Below are positions 36,021 through 45,230 of a stretch of 64,000 bases of DNA, piece by piece; position 1 is the stretch's first letter; every line of letters begins with the position of its first letter. Source of the DNA: Pseudomonas sp. CC120222-01a (GTDB taxonomy: Bacteria > Pseudomonadota > Gammaproteobacteria > Pseudomonadales > Pseudomonadaceae). Where the stretch lies: the NCBI RefSeq assembly GCF_003097235.1, contig NZ_QEQQ01000006.1, forward strand, positions 124,001-188,000, in the 5' to 3' direction. Made by a program: the position numbers and the translations under genes. The notes beneath the pieces were generated by a model. The model ran no database searches. It was not told the origin of the DNA and saw nothing but the letters and a program-made list of their open reading frames with translations.

Positions 36021-37496
36021 CTACTCCTGGAAAACCCGCTCGAACGAGCACGGCGACTGCACGAAGCCGGCACTCGCGAATAATTGCAATGACGCCTGAT
36101 TGTCCGGCAGCACCTGGGCCTCGATCGCCTGCAGGTCCGGCCATTGTTGGCGCGCGCAGGCCTCGCCGCGGGCGAGCAGGGCCCTGCCCCAGCCCAGCCC
36201 GAACCGCCCGGCAAAGAGGTACAGCGACACTCGCGCACGCTGCCCCGGCAAGCGGTCGTAGCGCACGCTGCCGACCGCTCCATCGGCGGTCTCGGCGATC
36301 AGCAGCAGCCGCTGCCGGTCTGCCAAGGTCGCGGCCAGCCAGGCTTGATGCTCGGGCCAGTACAGCGCCTGCCCCTGCTGCGAACGACGCCGTACTTCGG
36401 GTGCATTGCGGCCTTCGAACAACAGCCGTGCGTCCTCATTACGGGCCGGGCGCAGTACCAGGTGCTCGCCCAGCAGGGCCACCGCCACTCGCTGCGCACC
36501 ACGGCCATCGACCAGGGTTCGACTGCGCTCGGCGAAACTCTGGCGCAGCCCCTGGTTACCCAACAGCAAGGCGATCGCCTGGCGCAACGCTGGCACGTCG
36601 ACCTGCCGGGCATCGCCCAGGTAAAGGTGCATGCCCGCCCGGGCCATGGCCTGGGCAGCGGCCTGCTGGTTGTCCGCCACGCTCACGCACACGCACGGCA
36701 AACCCAGCGCGGCGCGCTCCCAGGTGGTGCCGCCAGCAGCGCCGATGAACAGGTCTGCCGCCGCCATCCGCGCCGGCATGTCATCGACATAGTCATGCAG
36801 CTCCCAACCCTCGCGCCCGGCGCACAGCTGGACCAGCACATCGTTCTGGGCGCTCCCGAGCCCGGCGATGCAAGTCACCTGCAGCCCTTCCAGCCCGGCC
36901 AGTGCCTGCAAGGTGCGCGGCAACATGCCAGCCACATCGAACCCCCCGAAGCTGACCAGCACCCGTCGCGCGTGCTGAGGCGGCGTAATCGGCGGCCTCT
37001 GGAACGCTGGCCGCACCAGCGCATAGCGTGGCCCCAGCAAACGCCGACAGGCCGCTGTCAGGCGGGACGCGTAGCGCGCCTCGCTGGCGCCGAAATTCTG
37101 ATCCAGCAGCAAGTCGGCCGCATGATCACGGTCAGCCAGGTCGTCGATCACTGCGATACGCCGGGCGAATGCCCGGGCAGCCTGCTCCCAGCGCGCATCC
37201 AGGGCGTAATGATCGACGATCACCCAGTCGAACTCGGCATTCGCCGGCAACACGGCGCGCAGTGCGGCGATGTCCGCCGCCCAGCGCTCGCTGCATGACG
37301 TACGCTCGGGCAGTGGCCAGGCAAAGACCTCGAAGCCCTCCTGCTCGATGGCCGCCCGGCGGTGGCCTTCAAGCAGGCAACAAGCAAAACTGACCTGCGC
37401 CCCCTGCGCACGCAGCGCCTGGGCCAGGGTCAGGCAACGCGCCGTATGACCGATACCGATGGACGAAGATGCGTCAGCCCGCACCAGCACCTTCAT
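36021..37496 (-). CDS. pseG: Fused PseG sugar-nucleotide hydrolase and PseH-like N-acetyltransferase
   Basis: The two activities provide steps four and three of the pseudaminic acid pathway. I chose ATG 37496 (491 residues) because it overlaps the pseF stop by four bases and gives the PseG start MKVLVRADASSSIGIGHTAR. Residues 1-335 are PseG: the VRAD..IGIGH motif removes UDP, with RVLVSFGGFD and FIGAAGGTTWERAALGLPCV later. Residues 345-491 are a GNAT acetyltransferase (LVLRPARNEDARLLFEGRNA, AGRFGLGWGRALLARGEACA, VLPDNQASLQLFASAGF), equivalent to PseH. In Campylobacter and Helicobacter these are two separate proteins. Confidence 0.9.
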   Translation of the reverse strand: MKVLVRADASSSIGIGHTARCLTLAQALRAQGAQVSFACCLLEGHRRAAIEQEGFEVFAWPLPERTSCSERWAADIAALRAVLPANAEFDWVIVDHYALDARWEQAARAFARRIAVIDDLADRDHAADLLLDQNFGASEARYASRLTAACRRLLGPRYALVRPAFQRPPITPPQHARRVLVSFGGFDVAGMLPRTLQALAGLEGLQVTCIAGLGSAQNDVLVQLCAGREGWELHDYVDDMPARMAAADLFIGAAGGTTWERAALGLPCVCVSVADNQQAAAQAMARAGMHLYLGDARQVDVPALRQAIALLLGNQGLRQSFAERSRTLVDGRGAQRVAVALLGEHLVLRPARNEDARLLFEGRNAPEVRRRSQQGQALYWPEHQAWLAATLADRQRLLLIAETADGAVGSVRYDRLPGQRARVSLYLFAGRFGLGWGRALLARGEACARQQWPDLQAIEAQVLPDNQASLQLFASAGFVQSPCSFERVFQE

Positions 37497-38218
37497 GAGT
37501 CCAGTTCCCCTCCGGCCTTGAGCGCGGCGTACAGGTACTGCGCACGCAGCCAGTCGTCCTCGGTATCGATGTCCTGCACCAGATGCCGAGGGATGATCAC
37601 TGGCAAACTGCGTTCGGAATAAAGCACCTCGTTTTGCAACCAGGCCTCCACCCGCCCCCAGTAGAACTGGCCGGCATCCTGGTAGGCCGGTGCGAGGTCC
37701 TGCGAGCGGGTCTCGCGGAACTGCGGGTTCAGAGGCACCAGCGCGCCCTCGGCGTCCAGCGTCAGCGCCCGCTGCACCGGGAAGCCGAAACCGCTTACCG
37801 AAAAGGCGAAAGCGCGCTCGGGGTGCTGGCGCAGCAGTGCCAGCCCCTCGTGCAGGAAGCGCTGCTGCAGGAAAGGCGCGGTGGCATAGATGCAACAGGC
37901 ATGGGTCAGCACCTGGCCTTGGCTGGTCAGTACTTCCAGAGCGTGGCTGACCACCGCATGGGTGGTCGCATGGTCGTCGGCCAGGTGTGCAGGGCGGCGA
38001 AATGGCACCTGCGCACCATGCTCCCTGGCTATAGCCTCGATATCCGCATCGTCCGTGCTCACCACCACCTGATCGAACAAGCCACTGGCCAGTGCCGCGC
38101 GAATCGAGTGGACAATGATCGGCAGCCCGGCAAAGGTCTTGAGGTTCTTGCTCGGGATCCGTTTGCTGCCACCACGGGCCGGGATGATCGCGACGTTGAT
38201 GTCCCTGTGCTCGGTCAT
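37493..38218 (-). CDS. pseF: CMP-pseudaminic acid synthetase PseF
   Basis: PseF activates pseudaminic acid with CTP. The 241 residues show the cytidylyltransferase start AIIPARGGSKRIPSKNLKTF, the DQVVVSTDDADIEAIA stretch and FPVQRALTLDAEGALV. It overlaps pseC and pseG-pseH by four bases on each side, so the three are translated together. Confidence 0.93.
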   Translation of the reverse strand: MTEHRDINVAIIPARGGSKRIPSKNLKTFAGLPIIVHSIRAALASGLFDQVVVSTDDADIEAIAREHGAQVPFRRPAHLADDHATTHAVVSHALEVLTSQGQVLTHACCIYATAPFLQQRFLHEGLALLRQHPERAFAFSVSGFGFPVQRALTLDAEGALVPLNPQFRETRSQDLAPAYQDAGQFYWGRVEAWLQNEVLYSERSLPVIIPRHLVQDIDTEDDWLRAQYLYAALKAGGELDS

Positions 38219-39372
38219 GTCAGGAGCCCGCGCAGGCTGTCGACCACATGATCCTGCTGAGCCTCGGTCAGGCCCGGATACATCGGCAGGCTAAGGGCGC
38301 CTGCGTAATAGGCCTCGGCCTGGGGGAAGTCCCCAGGCTTGAAACCCAGCTCGCGATAATAGGGCTGCAAGTGGATAGGAATGTAATGCAGATTGACCCC
38401 GACTCCCGCTGCCCGCATCCCGTCGAAGACCTCCCTGTGCGAGCGCTGCATGTGAGCGCCCTGCAGCCGCACCACAAACAGGTGCCAGGCGGATTCGGCC
38501 TCCGGCTGGGGCGCCTGCAGGCGCAGCGGCAGGCTCGTGAGCAGCGTCTGGTAGCGGGCAGCCAGCGCCCGACGGCGATCAAGGAACTCATCCAGCCGCG
38601 CCAGTTGGGAAAGCCCCAAGGCAGCCTGCAGATCAGTGATGCGGTAGTTGAAGCCCAGTTCGAGCTGCTGGTAATACCAGGCGCCGTGGCTCTCTTCGGT
38701 CATCTGGCTGGAGTCACGGGTCACGCCGTGACTGCGCAGCAAGCGCAAGCGCTGGGCGAGGTCGGCACGGTGGGTAAGGACCATGCCGCCTTCGGCCGAG
38801 GTAATGATTTTCACCGGGTGAAAACTGAACACCGTCATGTCGGCAAACTCGCCATTGCCGACGGCCACACCCGCATAACGCGCACCGACCGCGTGGGCCG
38901 CATCTTCGATCAAGGTGAAGCCATACTGGCGGGCCAGCGCCTTGATCGAACGCATGTCGGCGCTCTGCCCGGCGAATGCCACGGCAACCACCACCTTGGG
39001 CAGGCGCCCTTGGCGCGCGGCCTGTTCGAGTTTCAGCGCAAGGGCTGCGGCATCGAGGGTCAAGGTATGCGGGTCGATGTCGACGAAATCGACGCTGGCG
39101 CCGCAGTAGCGCCCACAGTTCGCCGATGCGACGAAACTGATCGGGGACGTCCACAGCCAATCCCCACTACCCAGCCCTGCGGCCAGGCATGCCAGGTGCA
39201 GGCCGGCGGTGGCGTTGCACACTGCCACTGCGTGGCGTGCGCCACAGCGCTGGGCAATGGCCTGCTCGAAGCGCTCGATCAGCGGTCCCTGGGTCAACCA
39301 GTCGGACTGCAGCACCTCGACGACCGCGCTGATGTCAGACTGATCGATACTCTGCCGGGCATAAGGAATCAC
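38215..39372 (-). CDS. pseC: UDP-4-amino-4,6-dideoxy-N-acetyl-beta-L-altrosamine transaminase PseC
   Basis: PseC is the PLP aminotransferase that uses the product of PseB. I place the start at GTG 39372 (385 residues, MIPYARQSIDQSD...), which matches the family N terminus; the frame is open further without similarity. The PLP-binding Lys188 lies in SFHPVKIITSAEGG, and the DegT/DnrJ/EryC1 fold signature LIEDAAHAVG is present. The GTG overlaps the stop of a 25-codon open frame as GTGA (see next entry). No pseB is in this window. Confidence 0.93.
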   Translation of the reverse strand: MIPYARQSIDQSDISAVVEVLQSDWLTQGPLIERFEQAIAQRCGARHAVAVCNATAGLHLACLAAGLGSGDWLWTSPISFVASANCGRYCGASVDFVDIDPHTLTLDAAALALKLEQAARQGRLPKVVVAVAFAGQSADMRSIKALARQYGFTLIEDAAHAVGARYAGVAVGNGEFADMTVFSFHPVKIITSAEGGMVLTHRADLAQRLRLLRSHGVTRDSSQMTEESHGAWYYQQLELGFNYRITDLQAALGLSQLARLDEFLDRRRALAARYQTLLTSLPLRLQAPQPEAESAWHLFVVRLQGAHMQRSHREVFDGMRAAGVGVNLHYIPIHLQPYYRELGFKPGDFPQAEAYYAGALSLPMYPGLTEAQQDHVVDSLRGLLT

Positions 39373-39446
39373 GCCAGCATCCCTGTGTGCGGGATGGTTG
39401 GCTGGCCCTCGAAGCAGGAGGTGGAAATGGACTTGTCGTCGAACAT
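39369..39446 (-). pseudogene. 25-codon open frame, probable remnant of pseB
   Basis: A short frame starts at ATG 39446 and ends at the TGA overlapping the pseC GTG. Its translation begins MFDDKSI, the typical opening of PseB-type dehydratases (which continue as LITGGTGSFG), but then changes to STSCFEGQPTIPHTGMLA. It has a well-placed AGGA ribosome site seven bases upstream and is coupled to pseC. That is what would remain if the middle of pseB were deleted while both ends were kept. The assignment rests on seven residues and on context, so it is tentative; a leader peptide for pseC is the alternative. Confidence 0.45.
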
Positions 39447-39590
39447 ACGTCGATCCTAGGGGCGACGCCATCGACTGGCGACGGCGCCCGGTTGCGGGGT
39501 GAGGCCGACGCGCAGCCTACAAATTTCTGACTCGCGCGCGTTGTATCCCTGCTCGAAGCAAGATACAGGCCAGCCCCGCCACCTAACGCT
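39447..39590 (-). other. Gene-free gap between the 972-residue glycosyltransferase and the pseB remnant
   Basis: The gap holds an imperfect hairpin on the minus strand (TGTATC ... GATACA with an inner GCT/AGC, about 39543-39570) and no gene. No T run follows the hairpin. I could not identify a promoter with confidence. Confidence 0.4.
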
Positions 39591-42509
39591 TCAGCCGATC
39601 AGGCCGGCCCAGTCCAACGCCGCCTTGCCCGGGGCCAGTACTTGGCCATGGGCAGCGCCCGGCCACTGCGCCGACCATTTGGCGCGCAGGGCCGCCAACG
39701 CCGACGGGTCCGTGGCCAGCACCCCGGAATGAATGATCTGCACCTGCGGGGTCCAGACCGTCAGCAGGCCGGCTGCAGCTGCTTTCAGGCACAGGTCGAC
39801 ATCGCCAAAGGCCTGGGCGAAGGCGGTTTCATCCAGGCCTTCCAGGGCCTGGTACACCTCGCGACGGACCATCAGGCAGCTCGCCGAGACGGCCGGGCGG
39901 TTCTGCTCGACGGCCAGGCAATTCAGGTAACCCAGTGCATTGCCCGCCTCACCGGCGTACGCAGGGGTGACGCCGAAGTCGGCATCCAGCAGCAAGCCGG
40001 CCTGGGTAAGCTTGCCGTCAGCACTCTGCAGCTTGCCGCCGACCACGCCCACCTCCGGGCGCTGCGCCTGGTTCAGCAGCGCCTCGATCCAGTTGGCGTT
40101 GACCACCTCGGCATCGGCCGCCAGCAGCACCAGGTAATCGCCCTTGGCCTCGGCACTGGCGGCGTTGCACAACGCCGCCGGGCTGAGGCGCTCGGCGCTT
40201 TGCAGCACGCGCACCTTGCCGCCATCGCGCTGTTGTTGCGCCAGCCATTCGAGCAGTTGCGGCGACTGGCTGGCGTTGTCGGCGATCAGCACTTCGTAGC
40301 GCGCATAGCGGGTTCGCTGCAGGATGCTCTTCAGGCAGCGCTGCAGCGCGTCCAGGTTGTCCTGGCTGCGCAGCAGGATGCTCACCAGCGGCCGTTCGAC
40401 GTGCCGATAGTCGATACGCAATGTGCCGGCCAGCGGCGCACTGACCTGGGCCCTGTAACCGCGGGCCGCCAGGTGCCGGACCAAGGCCTGGCGAGCCTGT
40501 TCGCTTGCCGTGGCCTGCGGCGCCAGGGTAATCAGCAACGGCTCGTCAAGGTGGGCCAGGCCGTTGAGGCCGCCGCGCTCGATCAGGCGCAGCAGCAGGT
40601 CGAATTCAAGGGCATCTGCGTACTGTTTGTCGAAGCCCCCCGCCTCCACCAGCACCTCACGACGCAGCAACCAATGGCGCGCCATCAGCCCGGGGTTGGT
40701 CTGCAGCAGGTCCAGGTTGACGCCCGGACGCAGCAGCTCACGCCAGGTGCCATCGGCCTGCTGCTGAATCTCGTCGACCGCGACCGCACGGCATTCCGGC
40801 GCGTTGAGCAGTTCGAGGCCGGCACGCAACAGGCCAGTGGCGGTGAATTGATCTCCGGCCTCGGCCAGCAGCAGCCATTCACAAGAGGTCTGCCGGGCGA
40901 TCTGGTTGATCCGCTCGACATAGTCGTCACGGCTGACCTTGATGAAATGCAGAGTGTTGTGCAGCGAGGTGGCCATCGGCGGCTCACCCGTGGTGAACAC
41001 CATGATGCGGAACGCCTTGCTCAGGCCGCCGACCAGGCTGTCGAACGTCTCCTGCAGCGCGGCCTGGTTGTTCTCCAGGTCCAGCAGCAGGATGCCGAAT
41101 TGCGGCCCGCCCTGGTGCAACGCCAGGTGCTCGGCGATTGCGCCTTGCGCCGCAGCGTCCGGCTTGCGGGCCTCCAGCCAGTCGAGCAGACGCCCCGAGC
41201 GCATGCTGCCCAGCAGTTCGCGGCCGCGCTGATGCGGTACGCCTTCCAGGCGCTCCAGCCAGGCGAACATCGCCTCGCTGTCCTTGGCCTCGCCCCTGTC
41301 GCGCAACTGCTCGGCGAGGCCGCGCACCACCTCGCGGTTGAAGCCGCTGCGCTTCAACGCATCCCACAGACGGGACCAGACCGTCCCCGGGGTGTCGTGC
41401 GCCTGCGCCTGCAACAGTTGCTCCTGGCGCAGCAGCAACGGTTCCAGCTGCTGCAACTGCACGCGCCCGGCCGGCATGGCATGGATCAGGAATTCGAGCG
41501 AGGTCAGCAAATCGAAGAACGCCTGGTTGTAGAACGGCATTTCGACGTACTGGGACCGCTCGAAGCTGCGCACCGGTGGTTTCAGCGGGTCGAGCCAGCT
41601 CGACGTCCAGAGCAGTTCCAGGGTCAGCGCTCGCCCCGCGAACAAGCCCTCGGCCATGGCGGCGAAGCTGTCCAGGGCCAACTGGCGCCGCTGCCCATGA
41701 TCCAGCCCTTCGATGGCGCTCGGCAGGCCGGCGAGGAAGTCAGCGAACTGTTCGCGCTCAGCCACTGACTTGGGGTCGGTGAAGGCCAGCACATGGATGA
41801 CCTCGGTATTGTGGTCGGAAACACCGTAGTTGGTTTCACGCACGGCATAGGCGATCGGCAGCACCCGCGCCTTGGCGTTGGTCAGCAGGAAGTACACATG
41901 GCCGATTTCCTGCCACTCGAAGCTGGTGCCCTCGGGCAGCAATTCGAACCACTGGCGCAACAGCGCGGTGCGGGTGACGGCAAAGAACGGCGGCAGGAAC
42001 TCGCCCATGTAATCCAGCAAGCGCTGTTCAGCCTGCGGGGCGTTGTAGTCCTCACTGACCTTCTTGTTGCGCCGGTAGTAGTTCACCCGCGTGGCTTCGG
42101 CCAGGTAGTTCAGGCAGTAGCCATGGCACATGCCGTAGTCAGGGTTGGCGTCAAGAAAGTCCAGCGACTGGTTCAGCCCGTCGAACAGCAGGAAGTCGTC
42201 ATCGGCGGCAAAGGCCATGAACGGCGTGCTCACCCGGTTCACGCCATAGGTCAGCTTGGCCTGGAAGCCCAGGTAGGAAAACTGCGGCAGGTGCAGGTAT
42301 TCGACGCCCGGGTACCGGGCTGCCACGGCCTCGGCCGATTCGGTCGAGGAATCCAGCACGAGGATCGAGCACGGGTAGTCACTGTAGTACTGCAGCGTGC
42401 GCTGCAGAAACGCCGGCCGGTTGTGCGTCATCAGTACCAGCGTGAACCGCTCGCGCAGCGTGGCTGCCTGGTCTGCCGCGAAATTGCCTTGCATAGTCTT
42501 CACCACCAT
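39591..42509 (-). CDS. Large two-domain glycosyltransferase (972 residues)
   Basis: The N-terminal part (about 15-230) is a TIGR00180-type glycosyltransferase domain: RFTLVLMTHNRPAFLQRTLQ and FMAFAADDDFLLFDGL (DDD-type metal site). The C-terminal third is a second GT2 domain (about 690-930): RPLVSILLRSQDNLDALQRC, VLIADNASQS, LVLLAADAEVVNANWIEALL. The middle is helical and unassigned. I chose ATG 42509; a second ATG at 42494 is possible, and neither has a strong ribosome site. It probably extends the flagellin glycan; substrate unknown. Confidence 0.8.
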   Translation of the reverse strand: MVVKTMQGNFAADQAATLRERFTLVLMTHNRPAFLQRTLQYYSDYPCSILVLDSSTESAEAVAARYPGVEYLHLPQFSYLGFQAKLTYGVNRVSTPFMAFAADDDFLLFDGLNQSLDFLDANPDYGMCHGYCLNYLAEATRVNYYRRNKKVSEDYNAPQAEQRLLDYMGEFLPPFFAVTRTALLRQWFELLPEGTSFEWQEIGHVYFLLTNAKARVLPIAYAVRETNYGVSDHNTEVIHVLAFTDPKSVAEREQFADFLAGLPSAIEGLDHGQRRQLALDSFAAMAEGLFAGRALTLELLWTSSWLDPLKPPVRSFERSQYVEMPFYNQAFFDLLTSLEFLIHAMPAGRVQLQQLEPLLLRQEQLLQAQAHDTPGTVWSRLWDALKRSGFNREVVRGLAEQLRDRGEAKDSEAMFAWLERLEGVPHQRGRELLGSMRSGRLLDWLEARKPDAAAQGAIAEHLALHQGGPQFGILLLDLENNQAALQETFDSLVGGLSKAFRIMVFTTGEPPMATSLHNTLHFIKVSRDDYVERINQIARQTSCEWLLLAEAGDQFTATGLLRAGLELLNAPECRAVAVDEIQQQADGTWRELLRPGVNLDLLQTNPGLMARHWLLRREVLVEAGGFDKQYADALEFDLLLRLIERGGLNGLAHLDEPLLITLAPQATASEQARQALVRHLAARGYRAQVSAPLAGTLRIDYRHVERPLVSILLRSQDNLDALQRCLKSILQRTRYARYEVLIADNASQSPQLLEWLAQQQRDGGKVRVLQSAERLSPAALCNAASAEAKGDYLVLLAADAEVVNANWIEALLNQAQRPEVGVVGGKLQSADGKLTQAGLLLDADFGVTPAYAGEAGNALGYLNCLAVEQNRPAVSASCLMVRREVYQALEGLDETAFAQAFGDVDLCLKAAAAGLLTVWTPQVQIIHSGVLATDPSALAALRAKWSAQWPGAAHGQVLAPGKAALDWAGLIG

Positions 42510-42549
42510 TGGCGTTGCCGCCGAAGAAATCGAACCGTTGTTGAATGAC

Positions 42550-43284
42550 TCAGCGAACCCGGCGCAGGTAGCCGTCCGGTGCCACGGTGACCAGCAGCTT
42601 GTTCTGCAGCTGGTAGTCGATCTCGAAGCTGTCATTGCCCTTGAGGTATTCCCAGACCGCGGTCTTGGGGTTGTCGCCATGGCCCCACGGGCGGTCGGGG
42701 AAGAAGTCGGCCGGCATGTCCTCGACCACGGTGTCCATCACCACGCAGTAGCTGCCCACGGCCACCAGTGGCGCGTACAGCTCCAGCTCCTTGAGCACGT
42801 GGTCGTGGGTGTGGTTGGAATCAAGCACCAGGATCACCTTCTTGCCTTCGGCAATCGCCCTGACCTGTGTGGCGATGCCAGCGTCGATGCTCGAGCCTTC
42901 GATCATGCGCACGCGCTTGCTCATCGGGTGCGCTTCGATGGCTTCCCGGTTGTGCGGGCGGATGTCGATGTCGATGCCCAGCACCTCGCCATGGCCCTGC
43001 AGTTCCAGCAACGAGGCGTAGTAGAGGATCGAACCACCGTGGGCGATGCCGCACTCGATGATCAGGTCCGGCTTGACCTGCCAGACGATCTCCTGCATCG
43101 CCATCATGTCCTGGGGCAGCTGGATGATTGGCCGGCCCATCCACGAGAAGTGGTAGGTGTATTTGTGCGCGGCGGACTGGTTGAAGAAGTCGCGGGCCAC
43201 TTGCTGCAGCGCCTGGTCTTCACCCTGGGCGGCGATTTGCGCGGTGCATTCGGCTTCAAAGGCCTTGATCGGCGAGTCGGTCAT
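42550..43284 (-). CDS. CmcI-like (cephalosporin hydroxylase family) SAM-dependent enzyme
   Basis: The 244 residues match the CmcI family, whose members include sugar O-methyltransferases: LIIECGIAHGGSILYYASLL is the SAM-binding motif, followed by VLGIDIDIRPHNREAI, VILVLDSNHTHDHVLKELEL and CVVMDTVVED. A role in O-methylating a glycan sugar is likely but not shown. Its start overlaps the preceding methyltransferase stop by four bases. Confidence 0.8.
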   Translation of the reverse strand: MTDSPIKAFEAECTAQIAAQGEDQALQQVARDFFNQSAAHKYTYHFSWMGRPIIQLPQDMMAMQEIVWQVKPDLIIECGIAHGGSILYYASLLELQGHGEVLGIDIDIRPHNREAIEAHPMSKRVRMIEGSSIDAGIATQVRAIAEGKKVILVLDSNHTHDHVLKELELYAPLVAVGSYCVVMDTVVEDMPADFFPDRPWGHGDNPKTAVWEYLKGNDSFEIDYQLQNKLLVTVAPDGYLRRVR

Positions 43285-44375
43285 TGTGCGGTCTCGGTTG
43301 GCAGGTGTGTGAAATCAGCGCTGTCGACGGCGTGGTAGGTGAAGCGGCCAGCGGTCATGCGGCGGATTTCATCGAGGTAGTTGGAATTCATCACGAACAG
43401 GTGTGCACCGTCGGGCAGGGCGTCCAGCGCCTCCTGCGGCGAGCTCACCCGGGCGCCGCTGAGCGGCAGGTAACGGCCCTGCTTGGCCGGGTTGATGTCG
43501 ATCACCCAGTCCACCGGCGTGCCGGCGCGTTGCAGGAACAGCGAATAGATCACGCCCTTGGACGACGCGCCCCAGATCGCCGAGCCGCGCCCGGCGTCGC
43601 GCTGCACGATGCCCACGGCGTGGTCCAGGCTGGCGCTGAAGTCGGCCGGCAGGGTCAGCGCCGGCACCGGCGTCAACGTGGTACGCAGGCTGGAGAGGTC
43701 AGCGACGACGTACAGGTACTGGCCGTCGAACAGGTGCCCGGCCTCGGCGACCGTGCCGAACAGGCGGCGCAAGTCGTCCAGGCGGAAGTAATTGACGTGC
43801 TCGTAGAACAGGTCGAACCAGGCTTTGTGCTCGATGATCCAGTCCAGGCACGGCACTTCGATGTAAATCTGCCCGGCCCCGCCGTTGGCGTCGGCGATGG
43901 CGGCCAGGAACGCCACTGGGTCCTGGATGTGCTCAAGCACATGGCGCAGCACGATAGCGTCGGCCCGGCGATTGAGCTCACGGGTGAACGGCGCCTTGAC
44001 CACGTCCGGGCTGTCGCCCTCGTAGGCCGGGTCGATGCCGGTGACGGCATAGCCACGCTCGCGCAGCAGCTCGAAGAACCAGCCTTTGCCGCAGCCGACC
44101 TCGATCAGGCTACGACCCTTGAAGTGCCGGGCAATCACGCCTTCGACGTCGTCCAGGTGGCGCTGGAAGCGCGCCGAATGGCCTTGCTCGTTCTGGTAAT
44201 CGCTGTCGTAGCTGAGCAGGTCGGCGTCGAAGGCGTCGTTGTAGACCAGCCCTGTGCGGCCATCCTGCACCAGGCGCATGTCGGCACTGGCCGAAGCGCG
44301 CGCCGACGCCGCGTCGGCAAAGGTGCGGTTCTGCAGTACCGGCAAGCCGGTGGCGCGGTATAACTCATGCTTCAT
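43281..44375 (-). CDS. SAM-dependent methyltransferase with C-methyltransferase-type C-terminal domain
   Basis: I chose ATG 44375 (364 residues, MKHELYRATGLP...). The SAM motif LIEVGCGKGWFFELL is at about 95-110, and the segment LFYEHVNYF resembles the Glu-His...Tyr active site of TylC3/TcaB9-type sugar C-methyltransferases. The C-terminal domain (IWGASSKGVIYSLFLQRAGT, VIDINPAKQGRYLPLSGARV) is the same type as in the 407-residue protein encoded at 45231-46454. It lacks that protein's N-terminal Cys cluster. The start overlaps the reductase gene by 11 bases. Substrate unknown. Confidence 0.75.
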   Translation of the reverse strand: MKHELYRATGLPVLQNRTFADAASARASASADMRLVQDGRTGLVYNDAFDADLLSYDSDYQNEQGHSARFQRHLDDVEGVIARHFKGRSLIEVGCGKGWFFELLRERGYAVTGIDPAYEGDSPDVVKAPFTRELNRRADAIVLRHVLEHIQDPVAFLAAIADANGGAGQIYIEVPCLDWIIEHKAWFDLFYEHVNYFRLDDLRRLFGTVAEAGHLFDGQYLYVVADLSSLRTTLTPVPALTLPADFSASLDHAVGIVQRDAGRGSAIWGASSKGVIYSLFLQRAGTPVDWVIDINPAKQGRYLPLSGARVSSPQEALDALPDGAHLFVMNSNYLDEIRRMTAGRFTYHAVDSADFTHLPTETAQ

Positions 44376-45225
44376 TACAAGCGACTCCCAAGAGCGCCCG
44401 CAGCTGGCGGGCATCACCCCAGAACGCCATGGGTTCGTGGGCCGGATAGGGGTAATGCCCCAGGTTCAGTGCGATGTGCGCGCTGCGCTTGGCGATGTGC
44501 GACTCGACCAGCGTACGTACAGCTATCGGCTGACCACTGCAGCAATTGACCACACCGTTGAAATCGCTCCGCTCGAGCAGGCCGGCCAGATAACCAGCGG
44601 CCGTTTCGATGGGCAGAAAATCGCGCAATTGCTCACCGCCCGACATGTCGAAGTGCGGCAAGCCAGCGTCTATGGCCCGGTCCAGCGCCGCCAACAGGCT
44701 GCTGGGGTTCTGGCCTTCGCCAAACAGGTAGAACAGCCGCACCCATTGCAAGCTGAACGGTTGCTGCCGGGCCAGGCTTTCGAGGAACAGACGCAGGCTG
44801 TGCTTGGCCAGGCCATAGGGGTTGCTTGGCTGGCAGACCTGCGACTCGCCCAGCGCTCCGTCTTGCAGGCCGTATTCCAGGCAGGTGCCGGTGACCTGAA
44901 CCTGGGCAACGCCCGCTTGCACCACACGCTGAATGAACCCGTAATCGGCCATCAGGTTGCGCTCGAAGTGGAACAACCCCTGGTAATTCGGCAAGCCCGG
45001 CCAGGCCAGGTGCACCAGTGCATCGATACCTTCGCACAGCGCGCCGACATCCAGCTGCGGATCATGGACATCGGCGCAGACGAACTCGACCTGGTCGAAC
45101 CATGGCATCGCCTGGGCAACTTCCAGGCGGCGCGCAACGGCACGCACCTGATGGCCTCGCGTCAGAAGCTCGCCAACCAGGTGCCGGCCTACAAAACCGC
45201 TGGCGCCGGTCACCAGCACATTCAT
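44365..45225 (-). CDS. NAD(P)-dependent short-chain sugar epimerase/reductase
   Basis: I chose ATG 45225 (286 residues, MNVLVTGASGFVGRHL...). The extended-SDR fold is clear: GxxGxxG at residues 8-13, the TGTCLEYG active-site strand and the catalytic YGLAK. It most resembles 4-ketoreductases/epimerases acting on nucleotide 6-deoxy-sugars, and in this context would reduce the CDP-4-keto sugar. It does not have the features of PseB. Confidence 0.8.
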   Translation of the reverse strand: MNVLVTGASGFVGRHLVGELLTRGHQVRAVARRLEVAQAMPWFDQVEFVCADVHDPQLDVGALCEGIDALVHLAWPGLPNYQGLFHFERNLMADYGFIQRVVQAGVAQVQVTGTCLEYGLQDGALGESQVCQPSNPYGLAKHSLRLFLESLARQQPFSLQWVRLFYLFGEGQNPSSLLAALDRAIDAGLPHFDMSGGEQLRDFLPIETAAGYLAGLLERSDFNGVVNCCSGQPIAVRTLVESHIAKRSAHIALNLGHYPYPAHEPMAFWGDARQLRALLGVACNEA

Positions 45226-45230
45226 GCGGC

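Noticed and set aside
39642..41768. Long open frame of about 700 codons on the plus strand.
   Set aside because: It is antisense to the 972-residue glycosyltransferase; the minus-strand frame has clear domains and operon context, and high GC makes antisense frames common here.
44365..45225. Short-chain dehydrogenase gene as a possible pseB.
   Set aside because: The N terminus (MNVLVTGASGFVG) and length (286) fit a sugar reductase; PseB has a different start and about 330 residues.
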